64,000 bases of DNA from Phaeacidiphilus oryzae TH49 (GTDB lineage Bacteria > Actinomycetota > Actinomycetes > Streptomycetales > Streptomycetaceae). This document shows, piece by piece, positions 58,469-64,000 of this stretch; position 1 is the stretch's first letter; every line of letters begins with the position of its first letter. A program made the translations under genes and the position numbers. The stretch lies in the NCBI RefSeq assembly GCF_000744815.1, contig NZ_JQMQ01000004.1:310001-374000 (forward strand), in the 5' to 3' direction. The notes under the pieces are model-generated. The model searched no databases, had not been told where the DNA came from, and saw only the letters and a list, made by a program, of their open reading frames with translations.

Positions 58469-59038
58469 ATGAAACGTCTCACTGCGATTGTCATCGGCGC
58501 GGCCGCGGTCGCCGGTCTGGCCGCGGGCTGCAGCTCCGGCACGACCTCCTCGGCCTCCGGCCCGTCGTCCTCCTCCTCTTCGTCCTCTTCGTCCTCTTCG
58601 GGCGGCGGGGGCGGCTCCTCCTCCGGTGGAGCCGTGGTCAAGGCGCAGAACTCGTCGCTGGGCCAGATCCTGGTGGACGGGTCCGGCCGGACGCTCTACC
58701 TCTTCAAGGCCGACACCGGCACCACCTCCACCTGCAACGGCGCCTGTGCGCAGGCCTGGCCGCCGCTGACCACCAACGGCAAGCCGCAGGCCGGCGGGGT
58801 CAGTGCGGGGATGCTCGGCACCACCACCCGCTCGGACGGTAAGACCGAGGTCACCTACGGAGGCCACCCGCTCTACTACTTCTCCGGCGACGCCAAGTCC
58901 GGCGACACCAAGGGCCAGGCGGTGAACGCCTTCGGCGCCCTCTGGTACGTGATGGGCCCGAACGGCCAGGCGATCACCAGCGCCGGCGGCAGTGGAAGCA
59001 GCAGCGGGAGCGGCGGCAGCGGCGGTTACGGCTACTGA
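58469..59038 (+). CDS. COG4315-type lipoprotein with repeated secreted domain
   Basis: This 189-residue lipoprotein has signal MKRLTAIVIGAAAVAGLAAG with the modified Cys directly after it (LAAGC). A Ser/Gly linker (about 24-55) and two copies of the PF03640 secreted repeat follow: SLGQILVDGSGRTLYLFKAD with CNGACAQAWPPL, then TRSDGKTEVTYGGHPLYYFS with GQAVNAFGALWYVMGP. The family is exported and of unknown function; the paired Cys and aromatic residues suggest redox or haem-related binding in some members. GGAAGAAG precedes the ATG. A Gly/Ser tail ends in GGYGY. Confidence 0.85.
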   Translation: MKRLTAIVIGAAAVAGLAAGCSSGTTSSASGPSSSSSSSSSSSSGGGGGSSSGGAVVKAQNSSLGQILVDGSGRTLYLFKADTGTTSTCNGACAQAWPPLTTNGKPQAGGVSAGMLGTTTRSDGKTEVTYGGHPLYYFSGDAKSGDTKGQAVNAFGALWYVMGPNGQAITSAGGSGSSSGSGGSGGYGY

Positions 59039-59045
59039 CGCCGGC

Positions 59046-60218
59046 TCAGCCGATGGCGAAGAAGGGCGATTCCCCCCGGGTGTCGAAGCCCGGGGTCGGC
59101 CCGGTGCGGTCCTCGGAGAGCACCGCCGAGGCGCCCGGGAGCTCGGCGATCACCGCCACCTGGCCCCTGGTCAGACAGGACGGCGGCGAACTCGGCATCC
59201 GCAGCCGCACCCGCAGGTGGACGTCCTGCCCCGGGGCGAGGGCCACCGTGCCGAGCAGTGGCCAGCCGCCGCCCGAGGCTCCGGCGCCGAGGGAGACGGT
59301 GGACCAGCCGCCGCCGACCGACCAGCTCGCGCTGGGAAAGACGGCCACGGCGCAGGCTGGGCTGGCGCCGTAGGCGTCCAGGTGCAGCCGGATGCCGGAG
59401 TAGGCGGCGGGCGTCGGGTCGGTGAGGGTGAAGTCGAACTCGGGGGCGCTGCCGGGGGAGGCGGAGGCCGGGCCGGTCGCGGTGAGGGCCGGGGTCTTGA
59501 GCGGCGCCGACGCCGAGGCCGATCCGCCGCCGTCCACCGCCACCCGCACCGTGGCGGTCGCGACGCCCGGGGGGATCAGCCGCAGCTGTTCGGTGGCGGT
59601 GCCGTGCGCCGGCAGCGGGAGGCCGTAACGGGCGGTGTCCTGCCCGAGGGCCGCGTCGTAGGAGACCGTGACCGGCTGCCAACTCCCGTCCGTGGCACGG
59701 CGTTCCAGTACCGCGGTCTCGTTCGGTGCGGAGCCGGGGGTGTTCGAGGTGGGCGCCCCCAGATCCAGGGTGACCCGCGCGGTCCTGCCGGGGCCCCGGT
59801 TGGCCACCGTGTAGGAGAACGGGGTGGGGGCGCCCGCGGCGAAGGCGGCGGGCAGGCTCAGGGAGACCGAGGCCCGGCCGCCGGTGCCGCCGCTCGCGGT
59901 CGTCGGCGTCGACGAGGCCGAGGCGCCGGACGACGGAGAGCCCGACGGACTCGCGGACGGCGGCGGCGCCCCGGAAGGAGAGGTGTTCGGTGTGGTCACC
60001 ACGACCGTGGAACCGCGGCCGGCCGGCGCCGGGTCCGCGGCGAGGACGATCGCGGTCGCCGTGCCCGCCGCCACCATCGCGGTCGCCCCGGCCACCGCCG
60101 TACGCACGACCGTCCGCCGGCGGCCGCGCCGCCGGGCCGCGGCGGCGCCGGCCGGACGGGCCGCGGCGGCCGCGTGCTCGACCACCTCGGCGAGGATGCT
60201 GTCCAGATCCCTGCTCAC
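59046..60218 (-). CDS. Membrane protein translationally coupled to an ECF sigma factor (putative anti-sigma)
   Basis: This 390-residue protein has a short cytoplasmic N-terminus (SRDLDSILAEVVEHAAAA, then Arg-rich RRRGRRR), one membrane segment (VAGATAMVAAGTATAIVLAA), a Ser/Pro/Thr stalk and an extracellular region (about 125-390) with two CARDB/DUF11-like beta domains (PFSYTVANRGPGRTARVTLD, FDFTLTDPTPAAYSGIRLHL). Its GTG overlaps the sigma factor stop by 4 nt, the classical arrangement of a sigma/anti-sigma pair. The cytoplasmic part is short and lacks the HxxxCxxC of zinc anti-sigma factors, so binding of the sigma factor is inferred from position. The extracellular domains could sense the wall. 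Confidence 0.7.
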   Translation of the reverse strand: MSRDLDSILAEVVEHAAAAARPAGAAAARRRGRRRTVVRTAVAGATAMVAAGTATAIVLAADPAPAGRGSTVVVTTPNTSPSGAPPPSASPSGSPSSGASASSTPTTASGGTGGRASVSLSLPAAFAAGAPTPFSYTVANRGPGRTARVTLDLGAPTSNTPGSAPNETAVLERRATDGSWQPVTVSYDAALGQDTARYGLPLPAHGTATEQLRLIPPGVATATVRVAVDGGGSASASAPLKTPALTATGPASASPGSAPEFDFTLTDPTPAAYSGIRLHLDAYGASPACAVAVFPSASWSVGGGWSTVSLGAGASGGGWPLLGTVALAPGQDVHLRVRLRMPSSPPSCLTRGQVAVIAELPGASAVLSEDRTGPTPGFDTRGESPFFAIG

Positions 60219-60841
60219 GGCTGCTCCACCCTTCGCGTCCTGCCGTTGCCCCTGACCTTCACGCCCTCGCTCGCTCCGCCGCCCCGGTCGTCGGCCTGCT
60301 CGCGCAGGTACGGCTCCAGCGCCCGCCGGCCGCGCGCCAGCCGGGACTTGACCGATCCCGGCCGCGCTCCCGTCTCGGCGGCGATCTCCTCCACCGACAG
60401 CTCGGCGAAGTGATGGAGCACGATCGCCAGCCGCTGGTCGGGGGATATCCGGCGGAGCGCCTCCACCAGCGCGAGGTGGTCCGGCGACAGGCCCGGTACC
60501 TCGCCCGAGCGCTGGTAGTCGCGCTGGTGCGCGAAGGAACGATTCACCGACTTCCGCCAGGAGGAGACCGCCAGCCGGCAGGCGACCGTGCGTACCCACG
60601 CCTCAGGCTCGCCGTCACCCCGGTTCAGCCGGCTCCAGCGCTGCCAGGCCCGGGCGAACGCCTCCTGCACCGCGTCCTCGGCCTCCGCCAGGCTGCCGGT
60701 GACCGCGTAGACCTGGCCGACCAGCCGCCGGTACGCGGCCGCGTAGAAGGCGTCGAAGTCCTGCCCATGCCCCCGCTCGTCTCCATGCCCTTGCCCAGGC
60801 CCCCGTCCGGGCTCGCGCCCGTCTCCAGGATCGTCCGCCAC
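60215..60841 (-). CDS. ECF sigma factor, SigE-family (actinobacterial SigE-70 type)
   Basis: This 208-residue sigma factor has region 2 at about 28-95 (DFDAFYAAAYRRLVGQVYAV, AEDAVQEAFARAWQRWSR) and region 4 at about 125-180 (ALRRISPDQRLAIVLHHFAE, SVEEIAAETGARPGSVKSRL ARGR). The N-terminal tail is rich in Gly, Asp and His. It directs RNA polymerase to a small stress regulon. It is cotranscribed with the membrane protein that overlaps its 3' end. AGGGGG lies before the GTG start. An ECF-type promoter at 60916-60943 suggests autoregulation. Confidence 0.88.
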   Translation of the reverse strand: MADDPGDGREPGRGPGQGHGDERGHGQDFDAFYAAAYRRLVGQVYAVTGSLAEAEDAVQEAFARAWQRWSRLNRGDGEPEAWVRTVACRLAVSSWRKSVNRSFAHQRDYQRSGEVPGLSPDHLALVEALRRISPDQRLAIVLHHFAELSVEEIAAETGARPGSVKSRLARGRRALEPYLREQADDRGGGASEGVKVRGNGRTRRVEQP

Positions 60842-60915
60842 CGTGCCCCCTGCCCGCCCGCCCCGCGCTGTCCGTCAGTTGAGCGCGGCGTGTCATCCGC
60901 GCCGCTGCCGCAGGA

Positions 60916-60943
60916 GATACGCCTGAGCCGGTGGCCCGGTTGC
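60916..60943 (-). promoter_or_regulatory. ECF-type promoter upstream of the sigma gene
   Basis: On the minus strand GCAACC, a 16-bp spacer and CGTATC form a typical ECF -35/-10 pair, about 75 bp before the sigma factor start. It is a candidate autoregulated promoter. Confidence 0.6.
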
Positions 60944-60995
60944 ATCGGGTTTCGTCACGGGTCGATCACGACGGCGCCTCGATGCCGGTACGGGC

Positions 60996-61811
60996 TCAGC
61001 TCGTGCCGGCCTCGTCCTTCGGGGATCCCTGACTCGGCTTCATCCCGTCCTCGTCGAACTCGGGGGTCAGGTACCTGTTCGCGATGTCCCGCGCGCGTTG
61101 CGCCGTCGCGCGGGCGTGCTTCGCGGCCTCTGCCAACCCGTCGCCGTTGGGGCGCAGCTTGACCGCTTCGTCCAGGTTGCCGGCGTACTCCTCCTCCACC
61201 TCGGCGAGCTGCGAGGCCACACTGACGAGTTGCCGTCGCAGGTTCACCAGCGTCGCATCCATGGGCAGGCCGCCGGCCGCCACCTGTCGTTGCTTCCCCT
61301 GGACGCGTTCCGCCTGCGCCTGCTCCCGGCTGATCTCCCCCTGTTCGCGGCGGGCGCGAGCATTGTCCCGGTGGAGGGCGGCCGCACTGCGGTCCAGGCG
61401 CGCCATGCTCGCCTTGAGGAGGGCACGGCTCCGATCCAGATCCTGGAAGGCACGCGCCTGCTGGGGGACCGCGTGATTGTTCGTGCGCCGGGCGCGTTCG
61501 TCGAGGCGTTTCTCCAGAGCGTTCAGTCTCTGCTCGCGCTCATCGGCCTCCAGCTCCCGCCGGTCGGCGATCCTCTCCCGCTCGTCGGCGCGGCTCTCCC
61601 GCTCGTCGGCGATCCGTTCACGCTCATCGGCGGCCTGCTGGCGGGCCGCCGCGAGGAGCTCCCACTCGTCGGCACTCTGCTCCCGCTCGGCCTGCGCCTC
61701 TTCCCTCCGCCTCAGCGCCGTCTGGCGTTCCTGCAGTTGGGCCGCGCGCTCCTCCAGGTTGATCTCCTGCTGATCGCGCGTCGCCTCGCCTTTCCCCGGA
61801 AGTCCATCCAC
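60996..61811 (-). CDS. Coiled-coil protein with ADERE heptad repeats
   Basis: This hypothetical protein of 271 residues is almost wholly helical. Residues about 15-105 are heptads rich in Arg, Glu and Gln, including RERIADERESRADERERIAD, a perfect seven-residue period with Ala or Leu at the core. A second helical part (about 110-240) contains RALLKASMARLDRSAAALHR. There is no signal peptide or membrane segment. Such ADEREA-type coiled coils occur in actinobacterial two-component or stress-regulation proteins, but no catalytic domain is seen here. No ribosome site precedes the GTG; CATACT lies 6 bp upstream, so it may be leaderless. Confidence 0.65.
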   Translation of the reverse strand: MDGLPGKGEATRDQQEINLEERAAQLQERQTALRRREEAQAEREQSADEWELLAAARQQAADERERIADERESRADERERIADRRELEADEREQRLNALEKRLDERARRTNNHAVPQQARAFQDLDRSRALLKASMARLDRSAAALHRDNARARREQGEISREQAQAERVQGKQRQVAAGGLPMDATLVNLRRQLVSVASQLAEVEEEYAGNLDEAVKLRPNGDGLAEAAKHARATAQRARDIANRYLTPEFDEDGMKPSQGSPKDEAGTS

Positions 61812-61883
61812 AGGGAGAGTATGCGCTAACCGGTGCCGTCGAGCCTCCGTCCGGGCAGGACCCGACCGGCCCCGGCACTCGGG

Positions 61884-62588
61884 TCAGCCCCTCTGCGTCG
61901 GCACCTCCTTGGGCCGCGCGCACTGCTCGCGGGCGGCCAGCGGAGTCGGCACCGGTATGCCCTCCACTCCGCCGACGCGGTTGGCCCACCAGCAGGTCAC
62001 CCCGCGCACCAGGCGCATCCTCAGTGCCGGGTACCTCTGGGGGCGGCGGAAGACGCCGACCGTGTCGCCCCAGTAGGCGTTCTTGGCGTCGATTCCCGCG
62101 TAGTGGTGGCGAATGCCCTGGAAGGGTGGGAAGTCCGTGTGGACCTCGCGCAGTTCGAGCCCGGTGTACGCGGCAAGGGCCCGCATCCCGTCCGGGTAGT
62201 AGCGCCAGCAGTCCTGTACGTCGTGGGCATGGCCGCGGGAGGGGGCGGTGACGAAGGCGGTGCCGCCCGGCTTCAGGACCCGGGCGATCTCCAGCATGGT
62301 CGCCCAGAAGAAGGGAATGTGCTCGAAGGCCTGTCCCGAGATGACGAAATCGGCGCTTCCGGACTTCAGGGGGATGCGATACGGCTTGGTCATCACGCGG
62401 TCCACATTGCGGCCGTCGCGCACGTCGACGCCCACGTAGTCGATGTCGCGCCCCTCCAGCAGTGAGCGGTGGGTGAGGGTCTGCTTGTCGGAGATCCGCG
62501 CGCCCAGATCGACGACGCGGAGCCGGCCGTGGTCGGGGAGGTACTCCTCGACGCAGAGTTTCATATGGGCGTAGGCGGAAGGGTGCAT
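61884..62588 (-). CDS. Class I SAM-dependent methyltransferase
   Basis: This 234-residue methyltransferase has motif I LRVVDLGARISDK, an acidic loop YVGVDVRDGRNV, motif II-like SADFVISGQAFEHIPFFWAT, and motif III LEIARVLKPGGTAFVTAPSR. The G-x-G of motif I is shortened (LGAR), as in methyltransferase-11-type enzymes of sugar or glycan clusters. SRGHAHDVQDCWRYYPDGMR matches a subgroup that is found near glycosyltransferases. The acceptor is unknown. The ATG at 62588 follows GAGAGG at a long distance; the frame is open further upstream but without a supported start. Confidence 0.8.
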   Translation of the reverse strand: MHPSAYAHMKLCVEEYLPDHGRLRVVDLGARISDKQTLTHRSLLEGRDIDYVGVDVRDGRNVDRVMTKPYRIPLKSGSADFVISGQAFEHIPFFWATMLEIARVLKPGGTAFVTAPSRGHAHDVQDCWRYYPDGMRALAAYTGLELREVHTDFPPFQGIRHHYAGIDAKNAYWGDTVGVFRRPQRYPALRMRLVRGVTCWWANRVGGVEGIPVPTPLAAREQCARPKEVPTQRG

Positions 62589-63033
62589 AAGACCGGTTTC
62601 CTCTCGTTGTGTGCCTGGTTCGATGAAGACGGTGAGATCACCTATGGGCCGGCGGGACAGGCGGGGGCGGGTGCCGTCTGCGGGCCAGTGGTCGGCTGCC
62701 CGGACATGACGTCTGTGACGTTGAAGCTGTGCCGCGGCGAAGGCTGCTCGGAAGGACGGGGCAATTCCCGGAATCCGCCGGAACGGAGGCGCGGCGCTTG
62801 AACGGCGGTGTGTCGGCTTCATCCGCATGGGTGCCGGTTCCGCTCACGTGATCTTCCCCCCGGAAGGATCGTGGTCATCGGGCCCGCAGTGCGACCGCGC
62901 TCGGTTATATCATGAAGCTACTGTTAATACGCCACGATCTTCCTGTGTACGGACGGCGCTCCTTCGGGCATTCCTTCCTTTGCGGCGCCTGGCGCCTGGC
63001 GCCCGGGGGCGGTGGGCGGTAAGGAATGGCGTC
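62589..63033. other. Divergent intergenic region between the two methyltransferase genes
   Basis: These 445 bp contain no gene with a ribosome site. An AT-rich island (62902-62932, with TTATAT and TTAATAC) stands out and probably holds promoters. GGCGCCT is repeated in tandem near 62980-63000. An imperfect hairpin GATCTTCC/GGAAGGATC surrounds 62850-62871. Confidence 0.5.
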
Positions 63034-63873
63034 ATGGCCGATGAGCGCGAAGTGGATCTGGGCGAGGTCCAGCGAACCCTGATCATCCCCCTGGCCGCGC
63101 GGGCGCGGGAGAGCCGGGAGAAGCGGCCGCTGCTGCGGGACCCCAAGGCGGTGGAGATCCTGGAGTCCGCCGACTTCGACCTCGCCACCTACGGCCGTGA
63201 CTGGGGCGGCGCGCTCACCGTGCTGCGCACCGCCGTCTACGACGGCTGGGTGCGGGAGTTCCTGGGCGAGCACCCTGGCGGCACGGTGGTGGAGATCGGA
63301 ACCGGCCTCAACACCCGCTTCGAGCGGGTCGACGACGGGCGGGTGCACTGGATCGACCTGGACCTGCCGGACGCCGTCGCGCTGCGCCGCCGCTTCTTCG
63401 CCGACACCGAGCGGCGCCGGACGGTCGCGGCCTCCTTCCTGGACGAGGAGTGGCTGGAGGCGGTCGGCGCCGCCCCCGGCCCGTACTTCTTCGTCGCCGA
63501 CGGCGTGCTGGTCTACCTCCCCGAGCCGGAGGTGACGGTGGCGCTGGCCCGGCTGGCCCGGCGCTTCCCCGGGGCGCGGATCGCCTTCGACACCTACACC
63601 CGCGCCTCCGTGGAGCGTCAGCACAAGGCGGCAGAGCGGCGCGGCATCGCCGCCCGCTGGGCCTGGGCCTGCGACGACCCGCGCGCCCTGGGGCCGCTCG
63701 GCCTGACCGTGCTGGACTCCCGCCCGGTCACCGACCCGCCGGCCGAGATCCGCGGCCGCCTCTCCGCCGGCCGCCGACTGGCGCTCCGCGCTCTCCGCCC
63801 GCTGACCCGCGGTCTTATGACGGTCAACCTGTTCGAGGCCGCCCGCTCCGCCGGCGCCGGGCGAGCCGCCTAG
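63034..63873 (+). CDS. Class I SAM-dependent methyltransferase, leucine carboxyl methyltransferase-like
   Basis: This protein of about 279 residues belongs to the LCMT/PPM2-like putative O-methyltransferase group common in actinobacteria. It has the N-terminal LIIPLAARARESREKRPLLR and DPKAVEILESADFD, motif I GGTVVEIGTGLNTRFERVDD, the acidic VHWIDLDLPDAVALRRRFF, and ASFLDEEWLEAVGA with PYFFVADGVLVYLPEPEV. This group methylates polyketide or amino-acid carboxyl or hydroxyl groups in secondary metabolism. AAGGAA precedes the ATG at 63034. It stands alone here, divergent from the other methyltransferase. Confidence 0.85.
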   Translation: MADEREVDLGEVQRTLIIPLAARARESREKRPLLRDPKAVEILESADFDLATYGRDWGGALTVLRTAVYDGWVREFLGEHPGGTVVEIGTGLNTRFERVDDGRVHWIDLDLPDAVALRRRFFADTERRRTVAASFLDEEWLEAVGAAPGPYFFVADGVLVYLPEPEVTVALARLARRFPGARIAFDTYTRASVERQHKAAERRGIAARWAWACDDPRALGPLGLTVLDSRPVTDPPAEIRGRLSAGRRLALRALRPLTRGLMTVNLFEAARSAGAGRAA

Positions 63874-63895
63874 GCCCAGCGGAGCCGCCTGGGCC
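63873..63895 (+). terminator. Hairpin after the LCMT-like gene
   Basis: GGCCCAG (63873-63879) pairs with CTGGGCC (63889-63895) around a 9-nt loop, directly at the stop codon. Related CCCAGGC repeats follow up to 63918. Confidence 0.5.
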
Positions 63896-63974
63896 CGGCG
63901 AAGCCGCCCAGGCCCGGCGAGGACCGCGGCCGGGGTCGGCGCCGCCGCCGGGCCGGAGGGCATATCGTCCAGGG

Positions 63975-64000
63975 ATGGCGCGGCACTCGGTGGTTCATCT
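63975..64000 (+). CDS. Possible start of a gene running out of the window
   Basis: An ATG at 63975 opens MARHSVVH up to the window end. CATATC about 8 bp upstream could be a -10 for a leaderless message; AGGG directly abuts the ATG. Nothing can be said about the product. Confidence 0.3.

Noticed and set aside
62589-63033. Small RNA or tRNA gene in the AT-rich island
   Set aside because: No cloverleaf, no terminator hairpin with T tract and no conserved RNA signature could be recognised.
1-64000. Insertion sequence, prophage or integrative element
   Set aside because: No transposase, integrase, terminal inverted repeats with target duplication, or tRNA attachment site was found; composition and codon use look uniform.

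Overview
The window is very GC-rich, tightly packed DNA with almost exclusively G/C in third codon positions, many GTG/TTG starts and 4-nt ATGA/GTGA start-stop overlaps. Together with a complete YrbE/Mce lipid-uptake operon, many secreted polysaccharidases, DevR/OsdR-type dormancy genes and a permease-binding-protein fusion for ribose, this points to an actinomycete, most likely a Streptomycetaceae member. No rRNA, tRNA, CRISPR array, transposase or prophage gene was seen. It reads as ordinary chromosome.

Layout. (1) 1-8.5 kb, a hypoxia/dormancy-type island: C-terminal part of hypE, a degenerate PPDK-like protein, a CBS-BON protein, a DUF302 protein, a TetR/carotenoid oxygenase pair on the other strand, a DevR/DosR-like response regulator and an Acg-type nitroreductase. 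Inverted repeats of the GGGAC-N4-GTCCC type precede three of these genes. (2) 9-17 kb, a mannoside locus: ROK repressor divergent from an ABC sugar importer (lipoprotein plus two permeases, no ATPase) and a GH38 alpha-mannosidase. (3) 17-21.8 kb, CorA-type channel, GT39-like membrane glycosyltransferase, two small hypotheticals and a thioredoxin/AhpD-like pair behind a CsoR/CstR-type operator. (4) 22-30.3 kb, secreted carbohydrate-active enzymes: SGNH esterase, GH10 xylanase divergent from a GH115 alpha-glucuronidase (frameshifted), and a GH76 mannanase. (5) 30.5-39.3 kb, an AraC regulator, an aldehyde dehydrogenase and the ribose operon rbsR-rbsA-rbsCB(fused)-rbsK-rbsD; rbsK has a frameshifted C-terminus. 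(6) 39.4-51 kb, a complete mce operon: yrbEA, yrbEB, six MCE proteins and four Mce-associated proteins arranged A-B-A-B (the third frameshifted), but no ATPase gene. (7) 51-57.3 kb, a MarR-controlled locus (SnoaL-like, flavin reductase, Ldh_2-type protein) and an operon of LLM flavin enzyme, acyl-CoA ligase and HMG-CoA-lyase-like protein. Two of its enzymes lack family-defining active-site residues. (8) 57.3-64 kb, a membrane-anchored GH16 enzyme, a COG4315 lipoprotein, an ECF sigma factor coupled to a membrane protein, a coiled-coil protein and two methyltransferases.

Two observations cut across the window. First, a palindrome TGACG-N3-CGTCA occurs five times, in front of the mce operon, in the first Mce-associated gene, in front of the LLM/CoA-ligase operon, in the 20.2-20.5 kb intergenic region and inside rbsK. 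It looks like the operator of one unidentified regulator linking lipid import with the 53-57 kb catabolic operon. Second, three genes (GH115, rbsK, third Mce-associated gene) are each broken by an apparent loss of one base in or beside a G or C run. That looks more like base-drop errors in the assembly than biology, and it should be settled before any of the three is called a pseudogene.
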